DNA of 64,000 nucleotides from Theristus sp. LFF4_11 (lineage: Eukaryota; Nematoda; Chromadorea; Monhysterida; Xyalidae), in contig JASANC010005140.1 in the NCBI GenBank assembly GCA_030248135.1, positions 1 to 64,000 on the forward strand, written 5' to 3'. Numbering within the stretch: position 1 is the first letter of the stretch; the number at the start of each line of letters is the position of its first letter. The translations under genes were made by a program, and so were the position numbers. Shown here one piece after another: positions 23,301 to 33,448 of this stretch. Below the pieces are notes generated by a model. The model saw only the letters and a program-made list of their open reading frames with translations. It was not told the DNA's origin and ran no database searches.

Positions 23301-23555
23301 TCCCGCCCTGTGACACTAAGCCCACTTTTGGATGGGGTCTTATAAGTGGGAGGAACCTCATATGCAAGACTACGGTATTTATGTATCAGATATAACCATT
23401 TATTTGATTTACAATGTATTTATAACTTCTTATTTTGAATATGAAATCAAATTACCTCGGTTTTGCTTCTGCGCCAACTTTCCCGCTCCACTTTTCAGCA
23501 GTGCACGTTTCATCGGTGGTGATGATGACGGAGAATGTTGGTCACCACCAGACAT
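20322..23555 (-). CDS. MATH-BTB-BACK protein (BATH family, CUL3 substrate adaptor type)
   Basis: Minus-strand exons: 23456-23555 (ATG, MSGGDQHSPSSSPPM), 22943-23045, 22336-22573 and 22036-22115 (MATH domain; SPVKMIAGMPW, NQWQCNA, DFGFTLEVEI), 21589-21691 and 21213-21363 (BTB domain; LTDGVLVIESKR, ASPVFHRLF, VIYPS), and about 20757-20938 (BACK start; LLKLADQFDIAF, LLIAERDRL). All phases agree across these seven exons. A last coding block (about 20420-20577; VGELRDASALVTV, SPEYKQMSDG) is in the same frame but is separated from exon 7 by a roughly 180-bp inverted-repeat element holding an in-frame stop. MATH-BTB proteins bring substrates to CUL3 ubiquitin ligases through MATH. The 3' end is unsettled: either an intron spans the element or the gene is truncated. 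Confidence 0.87.
20577..20757. mobile_element. Hairpin MITE inside the BACK-coding region
   Basis: The ends ATGCCAAAGTCCATTCCA and GGAATGGAATTTGGCAT are inverted repeats, and the arms (about 55 bases) are made of short TCCATTCC-type subrepeats. On the coding minus strand it follows TRSEKM and precedes VSDVDVGELRD. It reads through in the host frame except for one TAA. The coding sequence on both sides belongs to the same BACK region. Confidence 0.7.
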
Positions 23556-23559
23556 TGGC

Positions 23560-24860
23560 GTTATGTGCGCTGTAGAAATAGACTTTTTTCAACGCGAATG
23601 AAGAGCACATTGGTAAATTTCTCGTTATGATGCCAGTTAAAAAACAAACAAAACAACCTAACCTGCTGCTCTGCAGTTGAACTCAAACAAGTAATTATAG
23701 GGACAAAAATCAGCTGCCATTGTGGTTAACCGGGCGGGGGCCCTCAAAAGAGAAGAAGACACACTCAAAAAACTGCTTGGGTATAAAACTAGATAAAAAG
23801 CGATTTTCTAGAAAAGTCCCAAAAGTTCAAATTCATGTCTCAAAAAAGGAGGAAAAATTCAAGTTATCCGATGTACCTTCATGTTCATATTTAAAAGGCT
23901 TGGTTTAGATGAGGCTTGCGGACCATTGCTCGAATGGAGACTGACCGACTTTAGCAGACCGATGAATGTTAGAAGAATTTTTACAACGTCTTTGCTTTCG
24001 TGATGGCACAGCAGAAAATTTTGGCCAATATATTTTTTGTTTTTTTTGCGGTGATTTTGCACGCCACCCTTTCTTTCAGCGGTGTGTACGCTTTTTGACG
24101 CAATTTCTTCGTGTTCAACTATATAACTGCACACTGTGCGCAAGTTCACAATAATATGGCGGGGTCAAAATATGGCATGATACCGGCTTCATAAAACGGT
24201 TGCCCTACAACCTTCAAATGTGGGAGAATGTCGAGTAACATTTTTTTCAAAGGAAGCAGACAAATGCTAATTAAAATTAAAAGAAGAAAACAGAAAGAGA
24301 ATTTCGTTTGTTTGTGTGATGCTTGTTGGTTTTCTTTTGTTTGGTTCAGTTTTTGAACACATTGAATTGAAATTGGATACTCGAAATAGTATTTCGACGA
24401 CGACGACGACCTTGGCATTGTCGATTGTGTGAGAGTGTTGAATAAAACTGAGTCGTTGATTTGATTTTTTGGCATGCATGAATTTGGAGCGGCGAGCACG
24501 ATGATTCGATTCGATGAACAATTCATAATCATATTCGTTTGATAAAAATTTACATCATTCACAGTTCACAATTTCAATAACAGAATTTACAACTGGCATG
24601 ATTTGAGTAATGAGTGTCGAATTGAGCAGCGACTTTGGTTAAGGAGAATCCTGCTGATTCGACACTCGTTTTCTCAGTCATGAAATCAACCGCCACGAAA
24701 CGAACCATTTGAAATCAACCTCAATTTGTCGGAAGATTCGTGAATCCACATTGAACAACTCAAATAATCATTATGCTGCTGAGTCGAATTTGGATCGGAT
24801 CGTTACTGACTGACTGGCTGTGGGTTCTTTTGCTTTTAGCAGACAGTGTTCAGGTTTTCA
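23560..24860. other. Upstream region of the BATH gene, no gene recognised
   Basis: A minus-strand reading frame of 138 codons at 24146-24562 has no recognisable domain, is Ser/Asn/Gln-rich and has a hydrophobic stretch that could be chance. I see no supporting splice sites or paralog. Near 23200-23360 a CTTATAA-containing repeat motif occurs three times. Confidence 0.35.
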
Positions 24861-24884
24861 TAAAAGTGAGCAGGGCATGTTGTT

Positions 24885-25152
24885 GTGTCTGAAAATTGAG
24901 TAGTTTGACTCCAGGGTGTTCCAAAAGTTAGACCTTGACCTTAGACCTTCTGATCTGAATTTTGAATGATTGAATTCAAAGTTTATTTTTGACCGAGGCT
25001 TCATATTGATTTTATATGTCAGCCAAATTCAGCACCGATTTTTTTTATACTGCCCGTTCACGCTCCATTAATTTATTCAAAATTTGTCAAGGTCTATTTT
25101 TTTAGAACACCCTGTGCCTGGAGTAAAACTTCTCAATTTTCAGACACCACTC
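24885..25152. mobile_element. CAGGGTGTTCC inverted-repeat element (family H)
   Basis: Outer arms TGTCTGAAAATTGAGTAG and CTTCTCAATTTTCAGACACC enclose inner ends CAGGGTGTTCCAAAAG and TTTAGAACACCCTG. The whole is an imperfect palindrome of about 268 bases, so an inner element or arm lies within a larger foldback. Confidence 0.7.
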
Positions 25153-25860
25153 ACTTTTAAAAAACTGACCACAGGTATGGCCTAGGTTGATCGCCTGCGA
25201 AGAATTACGGGCAGGTGAAGGCCGTGAAGCTCGCGTCTGCAATTGACATATTCCACTCAAACGCACAATTAGTTTCCCCTGAAGGTGCGCGTGCTCTGAA
25301 ACGTGAAGCGCGCTGAATCGCGTGCTTCGTGAATGTGTGCTGAAGTGACGGAACGTGAAGTGGCGCGCGCGCCTCAACCTCCATGAATGGCGCTCAAAAG
25401 TAAGAGAGTGGGTGAACGTCCGCATCGATCGATCGATCGATCGGTGTTGAGCCAAATGAATTGCTGGAATTTGAAATATTGGCTGGGCTGCCTTGACTGC
25501 AAGTTGATGTCTGACCGTCGTATTCTGTTTTTTTGATTTGGATAACTTCAGGCAGGGGTCAATTTTGTCACGCTGAAATGACTTGGCTGAACTGAAATAT
25601 TTCAGCAGAAATTGTTCTGTTGCAATTTAGATATGTTTTTCAGTCGGTCGGCCATATTTTGAAATCTTATTGTTTGGTGTGTGTGTGTGTGTGTGTGTTT
25701 GGGGTCCGGACTCGTGCGATAACGTAAAAACGATTGGGAGGGAGTAGAGTTGTTAAAAAACCGTCATTTTTTAATTAAAAAATGGGAAAATCAAAGTTAT
25801 TCCAAATCAATCAAGGAATCAGAAGAACCGCGTTTTATGTGCAAACGTCTCCCGAATGAC
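25153..25860. other. Non-coding region with simple repeats
   Basis: It holds an (ATCG)n tract near 25425-25442 and a (TG)n tract near 25678-25698. No gene was recognised. Confidence 0.5.
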
Positions 25861-25864
25861 GGGT

Positions 25865-26750
25865 GACGTTTAAAACCGGCCTGAAAAACAAGCCCGTTCA
25901 AATGCGGACTGCTTTCATTTTCATTTGCGGCCTGTTCAAAACCTGCCCGTTCATTTCCGGGCCGCTCATTTCAGGCCCGCTCAAATGTGGCCTGTTCAAA
26001 TGCAGACATTAGCGGCCTGTTCTTTTTTTGGCCCGATCATTTCCTGTCCGATCATTCCAGGTCCTGCAAGAATTGCTCATTTCCGGACCGTTCATTTTAG
26101 GCCACACAAAAAACGCTCGTTTCATTGCCTAAATTCATTTAAACTTTTAAATTTAAATTCAAACAGGGACCCATTTAAAAACGGCCCGTTCAAGAAATGC
26201 CGCGACCACTGTTTAAAAAATAATCCAACCGATGCTGCTAGAATCAACGCAAGACTAATCAAACCAAATCAACCGAAAGGAAAATTTTGTCCGCACAACA
26301 CCACGAATTGCGGAATTCTGTTTTGATGTCGTCGTTGTTGAAACTCCGTCACAAGCGTCATTTTGCAATTCGTGGTGTTGTGCGGACAAAATGTTTCTTT
26401 CGCTTGATTTGGTTTGGTTAGTCTCACATTGATTCTAGCAGCATCGGTTTGATTGTTTTTTTGAACAATGGTCGCGGCCTTTTATTTATTTATTCGCGCG
26501 CCGGTTCCGGAAACCCTAAGGTACCCTTGAACGGGCCGCTTTCCGTGCGAATAGGTCGAAGCATCGTGGCCGAAGGATCACGGCCTGAATGATCGCGGCC
26601 TGGACGATCGCGGCCTGAACGATCGTGGCCTGGACGATCGCGGCATGGGACGATTGCGGACTAAACGATCGCGGTCTGGACGATCGCGGCATGGGACGAT
26701 TGCGACCTGAACAATCGCGGCCTGGACGATCGCGGCCTGGGACGATGCCA
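25865..26750. mobile_element. Foldback with flanking 15-16 bp GGCCTG-type arrays
   Basis: The centre is a palindrome: arms of about 140 bases (26180-26320 and 26345-26485) share TTTTGTCCGCACAACACCAC and GATTCTAGCAGCATCGG or their complements. Outside the arms lie minisatellites of related units in opposite orientation: GGCCCGTTCATTTCC-type units at 25885-26110 and CGGCCTGGACGATCG-type units at 26575-26745. The array and arm symmetry suggests one foldback transposon with subterminal repeats. There is no coding capacity. Confidence 0.65.
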
Positions 26751-26844
26751 CGGGTAAATATTGCGGCGCTCTTTACTAATGCGTGGCCCAAGACAAAATA
26801 AATGACCCAAGACAAAATGAATGGCCCTACACAAAATAAATCAG

Positions 26845-27010
26845 AGGTTGCTTGCAATGAGTCGTTATAGGTTCCTAATCCTAAACCTAATCCTAAGCAA
26901 AGCCTTTTGGATAACGTGAAACTGATCATTTTCACCTTATCAAAAAGGCTTGGCTTAGGATTAGGATTAGGTTTAGGATTAGAAACCTACAACGACTCAT
27001 TCCAAGCAAT
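26845..27010. mobile_element. CCTAAT-repeat palindromic MITE, copy 1
   Basis: The arms are CCTAATCCTAAACCTAATCC and its complement GGATTAGGATTAGGTTTAGG, each joined inward to AGCAAAGCCTTTTGGATAA or its complement and outward to a GAGTCGTTGTAGGTT-type end. The TTAGGA units resemble telomere repeats but sit inside a compact palindrome, so this is an interstitial mobile element and not a telomere. Confidence 0.7.
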
Positions 27011-27660
27011 CTCAAATCAAAAATCACAAAAATTACTTAAGAATGTATACAAATCGTTGGGCCATTCATTTTGTATGGGGCACACTGCCAGAAACAATGC
27101 TCATTCTCCACCGTCACATAAAGTTTGAGTTCTTCGTCATATTTATCATTCGTCATTCATTTGTCAATTTCGAATCAATAGATTTTATTTCCATTCCATG
27201 CTCGACATTTGAAGATGGGTGAAATCAGGAATGCGGTTTGTGTGGTCGAATCCGTCCGCTGACTTCGCCCGACGAAAAGTGTGAAGCGAAGTTTGTGAAA
27301 TTTTGTCTCAACATTGAATTTCCAAACCAGATCCTCTAATCCAATTTGTTTTAATCGCAATGAATCGAAAAAGCAAGCAAGAACGGAACCGAAGAACCAA
27401 ATCAAAAGCAGGAAAAAACCGGGCGAAGCTTTAATCCTAGTCTCAGTCCAATTTATCTCTATTCCCTGATCAAGGAAAAATGAAACATCATGTTCAGTTT
27501 GTTCCGTTCCATTTGAAGGATGTAGCAGCACGCATAAAACTGCATGTACGTTTGAGGTGTGTCAGTGTGGGATTATGACTCCACGCTGCGATGCGGGAAA
27601 TATGAGACATTCAAAAAATGATCAACCATCAATGCTAAGCGCTTTGCCTACATTACTAAA
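27011..27660. other. No gene recognised
   Basis: AT-rich, with one minus-strand reading frame (27175-27531) that has no recognisable domain and no paralog in the window. Confidence 0.35.
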
Positions 27661-27699
27661 CCAAAGCCAAGTTTACAGTCTGTTTTGTTGTTTTAGTTC

Positions 27700-28620
27700 G
27701 GTTTCAATGAAGTCGTTGTAGGTTCCTAATTAGAGATGTCAAGAAAAAAAAAATTTTCTATTTTTTTTCTTTAAAAAAAAAATTTTTTAGTTTTTTTTTA
27801 AATGAAAGTTGTTCAGAATTTTTCAGGGAGTCCGAATATCACCATCTGAGGAGCCACCGACTTACCATATGACCCCCACTCATATGGGAGGAGGGTGAAA
27901 ATTTCAGACTTGGTTTCGGCGACCCAATTTTCCCACCGACGACATCACGTCTCGTGTTTTGCCTCTCAATTCACCTCAAATAACACGGAAACAAGTTCAA
28001 CAACAAACCGGTGTGATCATGCTGGCTGACGACACGAGGCGAAACAGCAACGAGCAACCAACGAAGTTACGCTTGCAGTGGCAGACAGTGCAATTTCGAC
28101 CTTTCGAGATCCTGAAAAACGATGCGTAAATGTGAGTTCTCTGCTTCTATCTCACCTTAGCGGCATCGGAATTTGTTGAACTAGCCTTTGCGACGCTCAA
28201 GTACTTCAATGCGCGAGTCGATCATCACTCACCAAGGCTAAAAACAGTCGATAAATCAATCCAGAATACCACCTGCAGCGTTGAAGACTAAGTGACAAGG
28301 TAAAGTCAAAGAAAATTTTTGTTGAACTTTCGAAAAGTTATGCCAAAAACGGCATTTTCAGGGCATATTAAAAAAAAAATTTCAAAAATTTTTAACAAAA
28401 AAAAAATGTTTATTTTTTTACTTTTTTTAAAATTAAAAAAAAATTTTTTTGACCCTTACATCTCTATTCCTAATCCTAAGCCCAATCCTAATCCTAATGA
28501 AGTCGTTGTAGTTTCCTAATCCTAAACCTAATCCTAATCCTAAGTGAAGCCTTTTTAACAAAGTGAAAGTGCCTTGATTGACAGCTTTGTTGAAGGGGTG
28601 AAACATTGGGATCAGGGTCA
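27700..28620. mobile_element. CCTAAT-repeat MITE, copy 2, interrupted by a hAT-type MITE
   Basis: The left part ends GAAGTCGTTGTAGGTTCCTAAT and the right part resumes TTCCTAATCCTAAGCCC, with a second GAAGTCGTTGTAG end at 28500. The insert between them (27731-28466) carries an 8-bp duplication of TTCCTAAT, so the order of events is clear: this element is older than the insert. Confidence 0.7.
27731..28466. mobile_element. hAT-type MITE, family T (TAGAGATGT ends), copy 1
   Basis: The ends TAGAGATGT and ACATCTCTA are inverted and flanked by TTCCTAAT on both sides, an exact 8-bp target duplication as made by hAT transposases. It is AT-rich with no transposase. A 528-bp relative in opposite orientation is at 42873-43400. 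Confidence 0.88.
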
Positions 28621-29088
28621 GGGATCAGCTCCAGCTCTTTAGGTATGTAGTTTTACGCACATAACCACTCAAAACAGTAGCGAAAGCGGGACCTCGGGTG
28701 AGGGGGGGGGTGTTTGCCTAATTTTAGAGGGGGGGGTCAGAGGTGCCTTCTCGGTGAGGGGGGGTGCACGGGCAGCAAATTTTCCTGAGGGGGGGGTGCA
28801 CTGGCAGAAAAATTTCGTGAGGGGGGGGGGGTGCACGGGATCGCACGGGGGAATACCAAATTTTTGCCTTAGAAAAACACAGAAATTCTTGTAAAATACA
28901 GAATATTTTGTGCAAACAAGCTGCTTGTTTGGTCAGAAACAACAAAATCTATGCAGGGACAGACACAAACGTCAAGAAAAATGCAAAAATTACGGTATTT
29001 TTGGAAAAAATTGAGATGAGATTGACCACCGTGAGGGGGGGGTGCGATCCCGTGTTTTCTCGCGGAGGGGGTGGGGGGGAGTCTAGTA
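28621..29088. repeat. Poly-G rich degenerate repeats (GGGGGGTGCACGGG type)
   Basis: Blocks of GAGGGGGGGGTGCACGGG recur several times, separated by short AT-rich sequence. Similar blocks flank the hAT insertion near 31200-31290 and fill 32880-33440. The G-runs give long low-complexity reading frames that are not genes. Confidence 0.7.
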
Positions 29089-29096
29089 CCCGTGCC

Positions 29097-31186
29097 TAGG
29101 GTTAGGGGCTTTGAAAAAAAATATTTTTTTTTGATTTTTTTTCGTTTTTTTTTCAAATTTGGATTTTTTTTTCAAACTTAAAAAAAAATTTGAAAAATTT
29201 TTCTTCTACTTTGCTCTGAAAATTCGATTTATGGCATAATTTTTTGAAAGTTCAAACCAAATTTTCTTCCCAACTTCTTTGTGTGCTTAGGTACATGTCA
29301 TTATTTGGTCATTTTGACCGACGTACTCCATGTTTTTCGATTTGGATGACTTCTAGAGTCAATTTTTAGCGTTGAAATGACTTAACTGAATTGAAATATC
29401 GTTTCAGAAATCGTTTTCTTGCAACTTAGAACATGTTTTTTCAGTCGGTAGGCCATGAGATGAACATGATATCTTGTTGATTGGCGTACGTTACAGGTCT
29501 ACAATGGAGTTGTGCGATATATTGTTAAACAATTGGAGCGGGGATGTTGGTTAATACCACATCACACGACCGTTTTTCAGATACCCGATAACATGGCCAC
29601 ATGTTAAAACTTGCGTGCTGAGCTAAACTAACGTGTTAAACTTGCGTCTGTCAGTTGCCCGCAACGTGATCGCGAAATCATGGTAAGTGTTTTCGATACG
29701 ATGATTTGAAGAGTGGGCTCTCGCCATGTGGCAGATAGCATAGCTGGTTGAACCTGAAAGTAAGTGTCTTGGGGGGGGGGGGGCGACCGGGTCGACAGGG
29801 GTTGCCGACTTAGCTACAGCAAACAGGAATTTTTGAACACAGTCAAATTTTGGTAATTTTCTGAAGAGGAACAACTAAGAACGGTTCAATATTCAAGTAC
29901 ACGTCGAAAATTGTCCTGTTTTACTGTTGAAAATGCAACTTTCCCTCTATGAAATGGACATAATTTCAATAAAACACGATTTTCGCTCTTATAGTTTTCC
30001 GGATCGTTCTGAAAATAGTCTAGATGAACTCAGCTCGACGAGACGCTTCGAACAAACCTAACTTGTAAAAAAATTAAAAAAAAATTTTTTTTTTTAATTT
30101 AAAAAAAAATCCGGATTTTTTTCCCCCTTAACCTAGGGTTAGGGGCTTTGAAAAAAAAAATTTTTTTTAATTTTTTTTTCGTTTTTTTTTTAAATTTGGA
30201 TTTTTTTTTTCAAACTTAAAAAAAAATTTGGAAATTTTTTCTTCTACTTTGCTCTGAAAATTCGATTTATGGCATAATTTTTTGAAAGTTCAAACCAAAT
30301 TTTCTTCCCAACTTCTTTGTGTGCTTAGGTAAATGTCATTATTTGGTCATTTTGACCGACGTACTCCATGTTTTTCGATTTGGATGACTTCTAGAGTCAA
30401 TTTTTAGCGTTGAAATGACTTAACTGAATTGAAATATCGTTTCAGAAATCGTTTTCTTGCAACTTAGAACATGTTTTTCAGTCGGTAGGCCATGAGATGA
30501 ACATGATATCTTGTTGATTGGCGTATGTTATAGGTCTACAATGGAGTTGTGCGATATATTGTTAAACAATTTGAGCGGAGATGTTGGTTAATACCACATC
30601 ACACGACCGTTTTTCAGATACCCGATAACATGGCCACATGTTAAAACTTGCGTGCTGAGCTAAACTAACGTGTTAAACTTGCGTCTGTCAGTTGCCCGCA
30701 ACGTGATCGCGAAATCATGGTACGTGTTTTCGATACGATGATTTGAAGAGTGGGCTCTCGCCATGTGGCAGATAGCATAGCTGGTTGAACCTGAAAGTAA
30801 GTGTCTTGGGGGGGGGCGACCGGGTCGACAGGGGTTGCAGACTTAGCTACAGCAAACAGGAATTTTTGAACACAGTCAAATTTTGGTAATTTTCTAAAGA
30901 GGAACCACTAAGAACGGTTCAATATTCAAGTACACGTGAAAAATTGCCCTGTTTTACTGTTGAAAATGCAACTTTCCCTCTATGAAATGGACATAATTTC
31001 AATAAAACACGATTTTCGCTCTTATAGTTTCCCGGATCGTTCTGAAAATAGTCTAGATGAACTCAGCTCGACGAGACGCTTCGAACGAACCAAACTTGTA
31101 AAAAAAAATTTTTTTTTTTAAATTTTTTTTTAATTTAAAAAAAAAAATCCGGATTTTTTTTTCTCCCTAACCCTACCCTAACCCTA
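29097..31186. mobile_element. Tandem dimer of a hAT-type element (TAGGGTTAGGGG ends)
   Basis: Two nearly identical copies of about 1.04 kb run head to tail (29097 to about 30135, and 30134 to 31186) and share the middle terminal repeat. The outer ends TAGGGTTAGGGG and CCCTAACCCTA are flanked by the same 8-bp sequence CCCGTGCC (29089-29096 and 31187-31194), while the junction between the copies has no such duplication. The dimer therefore appears to have inserted as one unit, or to have grown by unequal exchange after insertion. The small reading frames inside are poly-Lys, poly-Phe and similar artefacts. Confidence 0.85.
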
Positions 31187-31309
31187 CCCGTGCCGAGGTA
31201 AAGGGGGGAGGGGGGGTACACGGGTATCTGCCCGTGCACGGGCAGGATTTTCGGCTGAGGGGGGGTGGACCCCCCCACCCCCACCGCACTTTCTCTACTG
31301 ACTCAAAAG

Positions 31310-32838
31310 TAGGGATGGATCCGGCAAATTTGCCGGAATCCGGGCCGGATCCGGCAAAAGCCCATTCCGGCCGGGCCGGATCCGGCAAAAATTGCCGGAA
31401 TCCGGACCGGAATGGCCTTTTTATGTCTAAAAAACATCTACGCACATTTCGTCGCTTCTTCATCACATTTTCAGCATAAAACAGCACAGACACAGAAACG
31501 AAGTCAGCAAGACACAGCACATGAAGCAACCAAAAATTACAACAACAACAATTGTCAAAATTCACATCGCATAGGGATAGTCAAGTGCTGGCAACACTCC
31601 ATTCAGAAACATGACCTTTTCGGCGTTTTGAGTTGACAGACGAGATCGGCTGTACACAAACACCTGCCTGGCTTCAGAGAACATTCGTTCGCTTGCCACG
31701 CTTGTTAATAGCGGTACCAGGTATCTGCGCGCGATTATCGATAGTTTGGGGTATTTAGACGAGTTCAGCCGCCAAAAGTCTAGCATTAGATCACTTTTGT
31801 ACGGTTCGTCGATAAAATCATCCGACTCGTACATATTCATTTCGCAGCGCAGTTCGTCATCAAGACTGGATTCGCCTGACGGGTTGCGCGGTCGCGCAGC
31901 GTGAAACTCAATGCCTCCGTAGAGGCCAGTCGATTTCTTTTTTGGTTCGGGCTCGCGTTCACTTTCGTCATCGTCGTTGTTCGCGATCTCGGATGTATCG
32001 TCGCAGTTTGTGGGCGTCTCCGGTCGTTTCAAGATTTTCTTTGCAATGTGAAGTACCGTAGTTCACAACGAATCGCGCCTTCATTTTCGAAGACGACTGC
32101 AGTATTCTTGAATCGCGGATCAACGTACGTGGCCATGATGTTGGATTCGTTGTGGAAAAGCGCACGGAAGCGTGTGTCGATGCTGGTCAGCAGCGTTTTT
32201 TTCGTCGTACCAATGCCACTCGCATCGACTTGTTCGCTGCTTCAGTGCGCAAACGGCGGGCAACACCATTGAAATGAATTCGTCGTTTCGTGGATTCGTC
32301 GTTGGGGGGGGGGGGGTTTATCGGGTTTTAGGGGATCACGGCACCCCCGCACACCCACGGTAACACACGTCGCTAAAATCGCTGGTGTTCTGGCGCTAAC
32401 AAAAAAGCAACTGTTTGCAGCTAACTGAATATGACCAACGAAAATGGCTGATTTCAAAAAAAACCTGCTATTGTTCATCAACAACGTCGGCCAAAAGCTG
32501 GCAGCCACGTTTTTTAAAGTGGACGATGCTGCACATAAGTTTACCACTCAAGACAAAAGCAGTGAACCATTTACCATTGAACAGAACACTAAACTAAAGC
32601 AACGCTCACTGATCACATGTCAAATGCACAACAACAAAACCAACAAAGCACCGAAACAAATTTGTCAAACCATTGAACAGCTCTGAAACGGAGGAATCAA
32701 CTTGTTATTTCGCGGGTCTCGGCCATTCCGGCCGGATCCGGCCGGATCCGGCAAAATTGCGCCGGAATCCGGACCGGATCCGGATCCAATTTTAGGCGCC
32801 GGAATCCGGAATCCGGACCGGAACCGGCTCCATCCCTA
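31310..32838. mobile_element. hAT element with decayed transposase
   Basis: The ends TAGGGATGGATCCGG and CCATCCCTA are inverted and flanked by an exact 8-bp duplication CTCAAAAG (31302-31309 and 32839-32846). Subterminal CCGGATCCGG-type repeats lie inside both ends and may be transposase binding sites. The minus strand carries transposase remnants. At 1,529 bp the element is short for an autonomous hAT. Confidence 0.9.
31562..32190 (-). pseudogene. hAT transposase C-terminal part, frameshifted
   Basis: A first frame (about 32040-32190) contains the catalytic-core hallmark ATYVDPRFK; a second frame (31562-32032) contains the hAT dimerisation pattern TSVASERMFS followed by RSRLS. The two frames meet at a stop near 32040 and continue only with a frame change, so this copy is broken. 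The N-terminal BED/DDE parts were not found. It sits inside the element at 31310-32838 in antisense orientation to the numbering. Confidence 0.82.
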
Positions 32839-32859
32839 CTCAAAAGAAAGCTCGAGCAC

Positions 32860-33440
32860 CAGTACCGAAGGCGAAAGCAAATTTTCGAGGGGGGGGGGGG
32901 GGGTGTCGTCACGTGGGGGGGGGGGGGGGGGGTGCCGAAAATTTTTCTGGGGGGGGGTGGCAGAAAGGGTCCAGGGACCCCCCCCCAAGGCGTGGGCCAT
33001 GTGGGGGTGCACTAGTTTAGTAAATTTTCTGGGGGGTGCACACCCCCCACCCCACCCATGAGATTTTTTCGCTTAAATTTTGAAGGAAAAACGCTAAATT
33101 TTGCTGCAAAATCTTTGAAATTACAATGAAGAATGTCAAGTTATCATATATTTAGCTCATATTATGGACTTTAAAGACAAAAAATCATGATTTTTGAGCA
33201 AAAATTCATGATTTTTGGGCGGTCTGAGAAAATTTTGGGGGGTGTCACTGTTACTTAGGCCCATCTAGTGGGGGGGGTGGGGGGGGTGTCCAGCAAAATT
33301 CTTGGGGGGGGGTTGTGGATGTGCCAGTGTCAGGTTTTGGGGGGTGGGTGTCGCGTGACCCCCCCCACCCCCCCACGCGGAGGTCTCGGGTGCTCTGGGG
33401 GGGTGTGTACCCCCCCCACCCCCCCTCATCTTCGGTACTG
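32860..33440. mobile_element. hAT-type G-rich element (CAGTACCGAAG ends), long copy
   Basis: The ends CAGTACCGAAGGCG and ATCTTCGGTACTG are inverted and flanked by an 8-bp duplication TCGAGCAC (32852-32859 and 33441-33448). The interior is poly-G/poly-C with GGGGGGTG blocks. A 104-bp relative with the same ends lies at 55896-55999. It begins 13 bases after the neighbouring hAT element ends. Confidence 0.8.
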
Positions 33441-33448
33441 TCGAGCAC

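Noticed and set aside
26516..26935. 139-codon minus-strand frame with LGLGLGLG repeats
   Set aside because: Translation of the CCTAAT-type palindromic repeats and the GGCCTG minisatellite, not a protein.
26870..26990. Interstitial telomere
   Set aside because: The repeats occur as inverted arms of a small palindromic element, with a second interrupted copy nearby.
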